Positions 1 to 8,415 of a stretch of 10,546 nucleotides of DNA are shown here, piece after piece. Location of the stretch: NCBI GenBank assembly GCA_025769875.1, contig JAGFNK010001342.1, positions 1 through 10,546 of the forward strand, read 5' to 3'. How positions within the stretch are numbered: position 1 is the stretch's first letter; the number at the start of each line of letters is the position of its first letter. A program made the position numbers and the translations under genes. Origin of the DNA: Russula earlei. Lineage: Eukaryota > Basidiomycota > Agaricomycetes > Russulales > Russulaceae. Below the pieces are notes generated by a model, which saw nothing but the letters and a program-made list of their open reading frames with translations, made no database searches and was not told the origin of the DNA.

Positions 1-963
1 TCCATGAACCACGATAGCAAAATTGCTAGAGACCCAATTAAGAAGTGTGCCTATTTTCTTTCACTAATGAAAGGACCTAAGGTCGAAGGATGGCTTGAGG
101 CCATGGACCAATGGCTCGAAGATGTACAGGTCGACCCTACCAACATACCACTCGGACTTACCACATGGGAAGCAATGCGACAGCAGTTCCATCACACATT
201 CACCGACTATGCAGAATGCGAGAAGGCCCAAGATAAACTCAAAGAATTGAAAATGAAAGATGGCCTTCTAGACGACTATGTATCCGAATTCCAACTGTTG
301 GCGAGACATGCTGGGCTCGACGTTGACGAACCGACAGTCATGAGACTGTTCACTTGGGGACTCCCACGGTCCCTAGTCGAATCGTGTCTCGACCTCAAAA
401 ACCCCACATCATTTGCGGATTGGGTTGCAGTGGCACAGAAGCACCACAGGGTCTGGATGTGCAAACACGCAATTTTATCCGACCATTCCAGTACACGCGG
501 ATGCAACTTCAATCAACCCCAGAATAACAGACCCTGGGGATGACTTATTAACTTGGCATGGGCCAATCGTGGGAACAATCAAGGCAACACCACACCCGCA
601 CGCCCATGCCTCCCACCACGCAACCCAAATGCAATGGACACCAGCATGGGCGCCGCTTGCAAGGCAGTCACTGAGGCTGAAAAACAGAAACACCAAGAAG
701 AAGGAAGGTGTTTCCACTGCTCTCTCCGAGGACACCTGGCCCGTGACTGTCCCACGAAACCCAAATGCGAAATGACTCCTGCACGCGCCACTGACACAAT
801 CACCATCACAACCGAATCCCCTACCACAGAGGTCACCGAAGAAGACGCGGTCGTCGAACTAGCAAAAATGGCAAAGGAACTTTCTGTAAAAGACAGGGAA
901 GCCTTTATTAAGGCTCTGATGGGAGATGACGAAGATAAAGAGGAGGATTTTTCGGATGCTTGA
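1..963 (+). pseudogene. gag: Gag of element A (5' part missing, one in-frame stop)
   Basis: Structural capsid/nucleocapsid protein that would assemble the cytoplasmic particle and package RNA. The frame is already open at base 1 and its first visible ATG (4) is internal, because the visible N-terminus resembles the middle of a Retrotrans_gag domain (FLSLMKGPKVEGW, then TWEAMRQQFHHTF and the LDDYVSEFQLLA segment). A canonical CX2CX4HX4C zinc knuckle (CFHCSLRGHLARDC) lies at about 709-750, followed by a Thr-rich and then acidic tail ending FSDA and TGA at 961-963. A single in-frame TGA at 541-543 splits the capsid part from the knuckle; the frame is otherwise continuous with no indel, so one base change explains it. 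The last 8 bases overlap the presumed pol start. Confidence 0.9.
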
Positions 964-1077
964 GCATAACAGCAATTGCTCAAGCTTTAGGTATCGATTC
1001 CATGTACAAGTCTCAAAGAAAGTCAATATCAGTGATGACTACTATTTACACCGGATTGAACAAAGCCGAAAGAAAAA

Positions 1078-1380
1078 GCCCTGATAGACATCGGAGCTAC
1101 AGAGTGCTTTATATCCCCCAAATTGACAAAAGAACTGCACCTACGAACTAAGAAGTTAATCCCAGCCAGAAACGTCAAAAACGTCGATGGAACATTCAAT
1201 TGTTTGGGAAAAATTACACAAGTCATTGAACTAAAATTGAAACTACTAGGACAGAAAAACACACACCAATTCCTAGTTGCAGACATAGGACAGGACAACA
1301 TTATCTTGGGATACCCATTCCTAGAGTCAACCAACCCAAGAATAAATTGGTCCAAAGGAACCATGATGGGAAGGATTACC
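1078..1380 (+). other. Retropepsin-like protease domain of Pol A
   Basis: The active-site strand reads ALIDIGATECFI (1078-1113) and the second conserved block IILGYPF is at 1300-1320. Family members usually have D-S/T-G at the active site; here it is D-I-G, encoded gac-atc-gga, one C-to-T step from D-T-G. This is probably decay rather than a natural variant. Confidence 0.8.
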
Positions 1381-1729
1381 CTCACAGGAGACCAAGAAAC
1401 CCCAGCATGGATCAAGGCACTAACAAACTGGGCAGAAGGCAATGAACTATGGCTACAAACTCAAATATGCAAAACCACCATAGCTCAACAACTGGCGGAA
1501 TCACAAATGCAAGACAAACCCAAAACCTGGCAGGAAATAGTTCCTGACCAATACCACCGATACAGACAAGTATTCATGGAACAAGAGTCAGAAAGATTCC
1601 CTGGACCGAGAAAATGGGATCACGCCATTGACCTGAAACCGGATGCCCCAACAACAATCAACTGCAGAGTATACCCCCTTTCACCCAAAGAAAAAGAAGA
1701 ACAAGGGAAATTCCTCGAACAAAACTTAC

Positions 1730-2290
1730 AGCTCAAACAAATAAGAAGGTCCAACTCGCCATATGCCAGTGGATTCTTTCTTATAAAAAAGAAAGACGGT
1801 AAATTTTGACCAGTACAAGACTATAGAAATCTAAACAAATGGACAATACCCAATGTATATCCACTACCTTTAATCCCGGAACTTATCCACGCCCTAGCAG
1901 GAAAGGAACTCTTTACCAAATTTGATGTTAGATGGGGTTACAACAACATCCGGATTAAAGAAGGAGACAAGTGGAAAGCAGCCTTCAAGACCGGTGATGG
2001 GCTGTTTGAACCTATGGTAATGTTCTTTGGACTGACGAACTCTCCAGCTACCTTTCAAACCATGATGGACGACATTTTTCAAGAAGAACTTGCACAAGGA
2101 TGGTTAAAAATCTACATGGATGACATCATCATTGCCACAAAAAATGATGAAACAGAACACACATCTAGAGTCAACCACATACTATCCAAATTGAAACAAC
2201 ACAACCTCTCTCTCAAACCAGAAAAATGTCAATTCCACAGAAGAAAGGTGGAATACCTCGGAGTAATTATAGGAGAAGGAAGGATAACTA
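1730..2290 (+). other. Reverse transcriptase domain of Pol A
   Basis: RNA/DNA-directed DNA polymerase. Visible motifs in order: NSPYASGFFLIKKKDGKF (ending just before the TGA at 1807), then PVQDYRNLNKW, LFTKFDVRWGYNNIRI with the first catalytic Asp at about 1921, FGLTNSPATFQ at about 2026, and the catalytic YMDD box at 2113-2124. Apart from the single TGA the frame is continuous through the domain. Confidence 0.95.
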
Positions 2291-2544
2291 TGGATCCTGT
2301 CAAAGTCAAAGGAATTAAAGACTGGTCAACCCCATCAACATTAAAAGAAGTCAGAAGTTTCTTGGGATTCTGCAACTTCTATCGAAACTTCATACCTAAC
2401 TTCTCTATAAAAGCCAGACCACTAAATGACCTAACAAAGAAAAACAAACAATGGGAATGGACAACGAAAGAGGATCAAGCCTTCCAAATCTTGAAAGAAA
2501 CTTGCATATCCTACCCAGTGCTTCGCACCCCAGATTGGACGAAA

Positions 2545-2905
2545 CAATTTATCTTAGACACTGATGCATCAGGATTTGCCATTGGAGCAGTCATATCTCA
2601 AGAACATGAAGATGGTCTACACCCTATTGCATACTACTCCAGAATGCTGTTAGATGCAGAAAGAAATTACGATGCACACGACAAAGAATTAGCAGCAGTA
2701 ATCTTTGGACTAAAAAGTGGATGACCATTCTTCTTAGGAGCTGACAAACCAGTCAGAATAAGGACAGACCATAAAAACCTCACCTACTTCAAAGAACCAC
2801 AAAAATTGACAGGAAGACAAGCCAGATGGATGCAATACATGCAAGACTTTAACATCACCATGGAACACATCCCTGGACACACACACACCATTGCCGACAC
2901 CCTTT
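2545..2905 (+). other. RNase H domain of Pol A
   Basis: Degrades the RNA strand of the RNA/DNA hybrid. Acidic catalytic residues are visible: DTDAS (Asp at 2563), DKELAAV (Glu at 2686), RTDHKNL (Asp at 2767) and IADTLSH near 2890. A TGA at 2722-2724 sits before PFFLG, where family members usually have W-R-P. Confidence 0.92.
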
Positions 2906-3015
2906 CTCATTGCAAAGACCTTAACAAGGGGGTAGAAGAACAAAAAACCATACTACTACCACCCAAAACTTTTGTGTGAAAAACCTACTTACCAGACAAA
3001 CCGGACAAATGATGA

Positions 3016-3995
3016 GAAATCTTAAGACTATTCCACGACACCCCCCTTCGCAGGACACCCAGGAATAGCCAACACCTGGGATTTAGTCAAACAACATTAT
3101 GAAGGACCTAGACTACGACAGTTCGTGGAACAATATGTTAAAGGGTGTGCCAAATGTCAAGAATCAAAAACCAATATACCCAGAAAGAAAGCCACAACCT
3201 TCCCACTCGACACACACATTGAACAAGGCCCCTTTCAATATGTGTCGATGGACCTCATCACTGACTTACCCAAATCGGAAGGATTTGACAGTGTCCTCAC
3301 CATCGTTGACCAAGGATGCTCTAAAGTGACAAAATTCATCCCATGTAACAAAACGATTGATGGAACAGGCGTCGCACACAAATACCTGAAACACTTAGTA
3401 CCTTGGTTTGGCATCTCCAAAAGAATCATCTCCGACAGAGACCCTCGATTCACATCAAACTTCTCAAAGGCCATATGTAAAAATCTAGGGATCAAGCAAA
3501 CATGTCCACCACGTTCCACCCCCAAACCGATGGACAAACAGAAAGAATGAATGCATGGCTAGAACAATACCTAAGACCCTGGACCACAACCCATCCTCAT
3601 TCCTGGGCAAAAATGCTTCCCCTGGCAGAATACGTGCGCAACTCGTGGAAACATGAAACATCACAAAGATCACCTCACAAACTCCTCATGGGATTCAAAC
3701 CCCAAATTAACATCAGTCTAGAAGACAATAACATACCTTCATCCATCGATCGCCTAAAACAACTGGAAGAAGCAAGACAAGATGCGCAACAACTTCCAGA
3801 ATGCAAACAACAACCCCTAAAACCTGACATTAAAGAAATGGAAGAAGGAACCCTCGTATGGCTGGAAGCAAAGAACCTCAAAACACGAGGAACACGCAAG
3901 TTAATGCCCAAGAGATACGGCCCATTTCCCATCACAAAAAGAATTTCCAAAGTCGCTTATCAATTACAACTTCCACCATCAATGAAAATACACAA
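3016..3995 (+). other. Integrase domain of Pol A (zinc-binding, DDE core, GPY/F)
   Basis: Inserts the cDNA. The HHCC zinc-binding module is split by the frameshift near 3047: His at 3034 (LFHDT) is in one frame, His at 3056 (AGHPG) and Cys-X2-Cys at 3146-3157 (CAKC) in the next. The DDE core has Asp at 3251 (MDLITDLP), Asp at 3434 (SDRDPRF) and Glu at 3541 (GQTERMN). Allowing for the one base missing near 3497, the second Asp and the Glu are exactly D-X35-E apart, which supports the frameshift call. A GPY/F-type motif (RYGPFPITKR) follows at about 3915-3944, then HNVFHVNLLLPY. Confidence 0.93.
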
Positions 3996-4083
3996 TGTCT
4001 TCCACGTCAACCTACTCCTACCTTATAAGGAAATGGAAGAATACGGCACACCGTTTACACACCCCCCACCGACTATTGAAAAC

Positions 4084-4239
4084 GAACAAGAATACAAAAT
4101 CAAAGCAATTCTAGACACCAGAAGGTTTGGACAAACACGTAAACTCCAATACCTTGTACATTGGAAAGGATACCCCACATCAGATGACTCCTGGGTTGAC
4201 CACCATGACCTCAATGCCCCAGAACTCCTAAAAGAATCC
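4084..4239 (+). other. Chromodomain at the integrase C-terminus
   Basis: The tail reads EYKIKAILDTR, then LQYLVHWKGYPTSDDSWV and the DLNAPELLKE helix. The aromatic positions that form the methyl-lysine cage in classical chromodomains (Tyr of EYKI, Trp of HWKGY and a nearby aromatic) are present. In chromoviruses this domain is thought to steer integration to chromatin marked by histone methylation; that role is family knowledge, not shown here. Confidence 0.92.
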
Positions 4240-4287
4240 TACTCCGCTTCGGCTGGACGACCCCAAGTATAAAAACACCACCAACAA

Positions 4288-5475
4288 ATGGTTATTCCTT
4301 ACCACTCCGCCGCCAAACACCATAACATGTCTTCTGCACAAAACTCTCCCACTGCCTCCTCTGCCACTCTCGTACCCACACCCCCATACTCCCCTGCGCT
4401 CATCCATCTACCATTATCCAGAGAACTGTCCCCCTCAACCGCAGCAACCATCAATACCAGGCTGCTCATTCGATGTGCCGCACAACATGCCACAATAATA
4501 GTGCAAGCACGCGAACTGTGGGAGGACAACTCCCTCACCACCATACTGAGAGCCTTTGGCAACCGGTCACCGACTCAAGGAGCTGACTCTCCTATCAGAA
4601 CCCGCAGCCCCTCTTACCACATCCGCTCTCCATCACCTGACCCTATTCCGATTCTCCCATGCATAAACACCCCTATCATCAAACAAGTGGAGCGCGTTGT
4701 CATGCTCAACGAAAACTTCGCCATAGCGAACCACAGAAGGACACCACCTCCCGTCTATGAGCCACCCACTAACAATCAACCATCAGAACTAGAGGAACTT
4801 GGAGAAGGATGGGAAGAAGGAGATCTAGGACTAGACCTACTCATTCCAGACCCAGGCAATGAAGACGACACACTTCCCCCTTGCTTTGTCCTCCCTGATC
4901 TAATGCACGGCTTCCCCTCTTTGTTGGCTACCTATGGTCCAGGATGCCCCACTCATCACATACCAATTTGAGTACGAGCTGACCCCTACCCTCGCCCCCT
5001 TCTTATGCAGAAAGATGCCTTTTTGCTTAAAGAAGGCCTCAGACATACCGTGGCAATAAATGAAGTGCTTAGATTTGAACAGGATCTATCCCTAGAAGCT
5101 GAAGTATGTTGTTATCGCTTTGCCATCAAAAAAGTACGACAAATGGAAAACAACCTTGTCACCGCCTGAGAAAGATACCACGACATGATGTGGGAAGTAA
5201 GGGACTTGGAGGTCAAGCTAGCTAGGGCTAACGCTAAGGCTCGCCTTGAACCACGAGTTTTATTTGGTACCATGCCTCAACTCACCGACCAAGAACACAA
5301 AGAGGCCAAAGAAGCCTTAATGGACCCATGGTATCAATTCTCCCCCCGACTCTCCGACAAATGTGCCTGGTGCCACGATGGAGGACATGACACCTTCGAG
5401 TGTCACAAAATTGCCATATGTATCCTCTGCAATCGCCACGGACACATAGTTGATCATTGTAGGAACCTGCATTGA
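4288..5475 (+). pseudogene. ORF3 of element A: Ser/Pro-rich, coiled-coil, double CCHC zinc-knuckle protein (two in-frame stops)
   Basis: A third ORF of 395 codons, 15 bases after the pol stop, starting at ATG 4288 and ending at TGA 5473-5475. The frame has no indels but TGA codons at 4969 (codon 228) and 5167 (codon 294). Layout: a Ser/Pro-rich N-terminus (about 1-140, with repeated SPSP-like runs), a PPVY motif followed by EPP near codon 154, an acidic stretch (ELEELGEGWEEGDLGLDLL), a Glu/Lys/Arg-rich segment at about 260-315 that looks like a coiled coil, then two canonical CX2CX4HX4C knuckles: CAWCHDGGHDTFEC (codons 359-372) and CILCNRHGHIVDHC (378-391). It occupies the place of an env gene, but I see no signal peptide or membrane anchor. 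The knuckles suggest nucleic-acid binding (inference). I do not recognise a named family; similar uncharacterised ORFs may exist in fungal Gypsy elements. Confidence 0.8.
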
Positions 5476-5576
5476 TGATGCAAGACTGACAAAATATGTC
5501 GGGTTCCCCGTGACCAACTACATTTCCACACTCATCGCTGCCAATCCACCATTGTTCCTTACATCACTTAGACGTT

Positions 5577-5589
5577 AACAAGGGGGTGA
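5577..5589 (+). promoter_or_regulatory. Polypurine tract of element A
   Basis: AACAAGGGGGTGA lies immediately before the LTR start and about 100 bases after the ORF3 stop. This is the expected position of the RNase H-resistant primer for plus-strand synthesis. Confidence 0.8.
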
Positions 5590-6061
5590 TGTCACAAGTA
5601 CCAGTTCTTTGGACCGGACCGGCAACCAGATAAGCCTACCCAGACAGACCTCATTGTTTCCACATGTCCTCCTGACTCATTAGCCTCGCATGTACCACCA
5701 CTCTCCAGCGTGTTCTAGTCTCAATTGCCTCACTGTTACTTCGTGTCTACTATTTGATATAGGACATACTGTCTATATAAACCTGTCTGTAGAAGAGAAC
5801 AAGCCCTAAGCTTGTTCTCTTGTGAAATATCACTGGATTCAGCTTCGGGACTGTAGGCTTGCAGGGAATCAAGCAATCGTCTTAGAACCTCTCTCATCTC
5901 TTTAAGTCTTCGAACGCAAAGACTTATTCATTGTCTTTCCACTCCACGGTACACACTAGCCTTTGCTGTGTTGTCACCGAGATCCCCGATTCTTGCGAGA
6001 GCTTGTTGCCTTGCTCGACTCTGTGCACACATCTTGCGCGTGAAACGATTTGTCAGTGACA
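5590..6061 (+). repeat. 3' LTR of element A
   Basis: About 472 bases bounded by a perfect 6-bp inverted repeat TGTCAC (5590-5595) and GTGACA (6056-6061), with TG...CA ends, directly after the polypurine tract. It contains a TATA box and hairpin (listed separately). The right boundary is supported independently: beyond 6061 the opposite strand resumes as RT coding sequence of element B. An alternative start at 5587 (TGATGTCAC) is possible. The matching 5' LTR is outside the window, so identity between the two LTRs cannot be assessed. Confidence 0.8.
5774..5821 (+). promoter_or_regulatory. TATA box and downstream hairpin in LTR A
   Basis: TATATAAA at 5774-5781 is followed after 11 bases by a perfect 11-bp inverted repeat: arm 5793-5803, 7-base loop CCCTAAG, arm 5811-5821. 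Transcription starting about 30 bases from TATA would begin inside this hairpin, at the U3/R border. Function is inferred. Confidence 0.6.
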
Positions 6062-6842
6062 CCGCCCCCAGTTGGTGACGGTCCTTCTTTTGGACAAAGA
6101 AGATGGGGGATACAAAGTCTGAAACACTGTCTTTGATGAAGCCTTTGGCCAAGTCTTCTTGTATCTGCCTTGACAGTTCTTGTTTTTCATTTTGAGGGAG
6201 GGGGTAGGTTCAGCAATCAATGAATTGGGGGTGTCAGGTTTCAGGGTGATTCTAAAGTCGAGTTCCCCTTGACTGGGTGGGAGTTGCTTGGCTGCTTCTT
6301 CTGAAAAGACCTTTTGGTGTCATGAGTATTCTGTGGGAGTGGCAGTTGTTGTTATTTGTGTAATCCGGATCTTTGGTGGTTGGTTAGTGGTACAGGGGTG
6401 AGAAGGACCCCTAAATGGTTCTTAAGGTGACCAGTGCTCCAATTAACAAGGGGGTTTATTGCCTTCAGGAAGGGGTAACCAAGGATCATTCTGTCTTCTC
6501 CCAAATTGGTAACATAGAAGGTGAGAAGTTGGGTGGTGGGCCCATGTTGTATGGCCATATGAGCATAATGGGTTAGCGCTCCTCCTTGGTTATTAGTGCT
6601 GTCCACATTGATAATGGGTCTGGGGGTTCTGAGGGTTCAAAGTGGGATCTGTAATTTTCCCACAATTCCTTGGCTGATGAAATTCTCCGTTGCTCCACTG
6701 TCTAAGAGCGCTTGACCAGTCTTTCCATTTGTTGTGATCATAAAAGGAACTTTCATTGAGTTTTCTTTATGTTGAACAATGGTATCTATTTGGGCTTCTG
6801 TGCCGACTGTTGCACTTTGGCCTAGAGAATATCCTCTTTGAG
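6062..6842 (-). pseudogene. pol: Pol of element B: protease and RT start, truncated by insertion of element A
   Basis: On the minus strand the pol frame overlaps the end of gag in the -1 frame (GYSLGQSATVGTE). The protease active site ALLDSGATENFIS has its catalytic Asp at 6700-6702, and the second block reads DRMILGYPFLKAINPL. A TGA at 6637-6639 interrupts the protease (between QIPL and TLRTPR) and another at 6320-6322 lies before HQKVFSEEA. The pre-RT linker (DFRITLKPDTP) is followed by a frameshift near 6215, then the RT entry YPLPQNEKQELSRQI and DLAKGFIKDSVSDFVSP ending FFVQKKD. Family members continue into the GxxRPVxDYR motif; here the sequence turns into LTR A at 6061 instead, leaving about 45 RT residues. 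Confidence 0.88.
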
Positions 6843-7984
6843 GATGAGGTCCCAGATTTTGGCTCTTTCCTCTGCTGGCAAGGTCTTCATGTGGGCTACC
6901 ATGGAAGCTGGTTCTTCTTCTGTGGTAGGTTCTGTGATGTGAGCTTTGGATGTAGTGGGGGGTGAGTTCTTAGGACATTCTCTGCTGAGGTGGCCCTTCT
7001 CTCTACAACAGAAGCATCGTCCTTCTTTTGCCAACTGTTCCTTTCGTCTTCTGTGAGTTTTTTAAAGTTAGATTTGGCGGCATCCACTTGCATTCGATCA
7101 GGGTGGTGGGATTTGTGTTCAGGGGTGGAGTGTGTGGTTTTCTTCCCCTGGAGTTTTTCTTTGATGGTGACGAATCAACAGTGTTGTCTTCTTGCTTCCT
7201 CCTTCCATTCCTGGAGGGTAGTAGGCCAGATGTCTCTGTTTAAGATTGTGCGATAAAGTCCGCTCTTGAGTCCATTTTTGAAACTCTCAATGGCAAATTA
7301 TGTCCATCTCTGGCCATCCAGTTTTGGTTAGGAGTTGTTCGAAGGTGGAGATGTAGTCGTCAAGGGAGTCCTTCATCTCATGTTTGACAAGAGCCACTTG
7401 GGCGTGTTCCTTTTCTGTGGTGTTGGTAAATTTGAATGTAAAGTCTGTGACAAAATCATTCCATAATACTTTGTCATTTCTGTTGACCAGGTTTTGGGCT
7501 CTGGTTATTTTTTCCCTGAGGGCAGTGACTTGTGAGTTTACCCAGTCTTCCACCTTTTCTCCTTGAATGTAGGAGAGGGCTAGGACAACCCTTTTAGAGG
7601 GGTCGATCATGACTGCCTTGTCGTCATTGAGTCCCCAGTATAGGTTAAAACTCCATGATGAAACATTTTGTTTTGTTTCTTTCACCTGTGAAGACTGTGG
7701 GTTCTTTGCCACTAAGGGATCCATTGGTCCTTTGGGCAATCTGTGGCACTTGTGTGGCAATTGGGGGTTGTGCGGCAATCTGAGGAGCTGGAGCTGGAGC
7801 TTGTGGGACCTGTGCTGCCATAGTGAGTTCTGGGGGTGTCTGGGGTTCTAGTGGTTTGATGGGTTCCTGGATTTCAGGAGGGTTTTGTGGTTCTGGGGTC
7901 TCAGGAAGTATCTGAGGTTTGGTGGTATTTTCTGATTCAAGGGGTTCAGGGGGGTTGCCTTCTATGGAAGAGGCTTCTGAGTCT
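6822..7984 (-). pseudogene. gag: Gag of element B, main capsid and zinc-knuckle part
   Basis: A Pro/Glu-rich linker runs into ATG 7818-7820 (MAAQVPQAPAPAPQ), then GKEPTVFTGERNKTK, the usual entry of the Retrotrans_gag domain. An extra T near 7648 shifts the frame; the capsid continues as NLYWGLNDDKAVMID, then YIQGEKVEDWVNSQV and SLDDYISTFEQLL. A base lost near 7290 shifts again into SFKNGLKSGLYRTIL and LQEWKEEARRQ, followed by TGA at 7175-7177 and a basic region. Another base lost near 7036 leads to the zinc knuckle CFCCREKGHLSREC, CX2CX4HX4C. The stop is TAG 6822-6824. The frame is also open upstream of the MAAQ start, so it is unclear whether the 7994-8333 module is fused to this protein or separate. 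Confidence 0.85.
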
Positions 7985-7993
7985 GATGGAGGT

Positions 7994-8333
7994 TCATAAA
8001 GGGGGGTCGTCTTCCCTCCAGTAGCCTAAAACAAGGCTGTTCCTAATGAGTTCAAGGTCCTGATGAGTGTAGAGCTGCCCTCTTCTGAGTTGTAGCTCAA
8101 ACCAGCAGTTGTTGATGAATTTGACAGGTAATTCTTCATTGTTTTCTGTGGTGATGTAGCAGAGAAAGGTGTGGAAGCTGTCCCAAGTGGCAGTTCCAAC
8201 AACATGTTGGGGGAGGTCTGGGGAAGGTCTAGGTTGAACACGGATCCAGTGGTTTGGTGGTAGTTCAAGGTTGATCTCCAGAATGGAGTAGGGAAGCTTA
8301 GCTTGTGTTATGGCGTCATGGCCGTTGGAGCAT
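7994..8333 (-). pseudogene. N-terminal module upstream of Gag B, unknown function, PPxY at its end
   Basis: A minus-strand frame reads KLPYSILEINLEL, NHWIRVQPRPSPDLPQ, GTATWDSFHTFLCYITTEN, NNCWFELQLRRGQL and LELIRNSLVLGYWREDDPP before closing at TGA 7994-7996. The content (Trp, Tyr, Cys, balanced charge) looks like a genuine folded protein. A shift of one base at a C-run near 8000 continues directly into LYEPPSDSEASS and then Gag, giving a PPLY-EPP motif across the break. The likely start is near ATG 8331-8333, although one indel there blocks a clean reading. I do not recognise the domain. It may be a Gag N-terminal extension or a separate short ORF. Confidence 0.55.
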
Positions 8334-8342
8334 TAGCTCAGA

Positions 8343-8415
8343 GTTCAGTGGGGCCAAGTCCCTGTGACTTGGTTCAAGGGTTCAGTGGGGCCAGCTCAAA
8401 GAGACTGGATCAAGG
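8343..8415 (+). repeat. Two-copy 36-37 bp tandem repeat in the leader of element B
   Basis: Unit 1 (8343-8379) and unit 2 (8380-8415) both start with GTTCAGTGGGGCCA and end with GGTTCAAGG or GGATCAAGG; the middles have diverged. A third partial unit starts at 8416 with GTTTAGCG. On the minus strand each unit gives TGGCCCCACTGAAC, which starts with TGG as a primer binding site would. Unit 1 also holds a perfect 7-bp hairpin (CCAAGTC 8354-8360, GACTTGG 8366-8372). Confidence 0.6.

Larger units (their letters stand above)
956..4272 (+). pseudogene. pol: Pol of element A: protease, RT, RNase H, integrase, chromodomain
   Basis: Polyprotein that would mature Gag, copy the RNA and integrate the DNA. 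The presumed start is ATG 956-958 (MLEHNSN), in the +1 frame relative to gag and overlapping the gag stop; reading from here gives protease-like N-terminal sequence up to an A-run near 1071-1077, where an extra base shifts to the frame used for LIDIGATECFI. That frame carries RT and RNase H but is broken by TGA at 1807, 2722, 2977, 3010 and 3013. A base gained near 3047 shifts into the frame of the integrase core, and a base lost near 3497 shifts back; the chromodomain frame then ends at TAA 4270-4272. About 1,105 codons in all, normal for this family. The codon before the RT motif PVQDYR is one of the TGAs, where Arg is usual. Confidence 0.92.
1..6061 (+). mobile_element. Element A: Ty3/Gypsy chromovirus LTR retrotransposon, left end outside window
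   Basis: Seen: in one orientation there are Gag, protease, RT, RNase H, integrase with a chromodomain, a third ORF, a polypurine tract and a 3' LTR. The domain order protease-RT-RNase H-integrase is that of Ty3/Gypsy, and the chromodomain at the integrase C-terminus marks the chromovirus branch. The 5' LTR, primer binding site and first part of Gag lie left of base 1. The copy is dead as it stands: in-frame TGA codons at 541, 1807, 2722, 2977, 3010, 3013, 4969 and 5167, and single-base frameshifts near 1077, 3047 and 3497. The right end abuts an interrupted RT on the opposite strand, so this element is inferred to have inserted into element B. A fungal, probably basidiomycete, host is inferred. 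Confidence 0.93.

Noticed and set aside
413..775. 120-codon plus-strand ORF overlapping gag, and other long overlapping frames in element A
   Set aside because: They are shadows of gag and pol in other frames; the true frame carries the Gag and zinc-knuckle motifs.
541..5169. TGA read as Trp or as programmed readthrough/selenocysteine in element A
   Set aside because: At 1807 and 2722 the family residue is Arg, not Trp; the genes also end in TGA; contexts after the TGAs differ and no common stimulatory structure is visible; real frameshifts are also present, so the copy is decayed.
6062..6080. TTGGTGACGG just right of LTR A as a primer binding site of a second plus-strand element
   Set aside because: The following DNA is minus-strand RT of element B and no plus-strand gag follows, so LTR A is a 3' LTR.
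8325..8400. tRNA-like stretch with TAGCTCAG and GGTTCAAGG
   Set aside because: Box A lacks the GG at the right spacing, box B lacks the TCC end, and no cloverleaf with a 7-bp acceptor stem could be drawn; the pattern is explained by the 36-37 bp tandem repeat.
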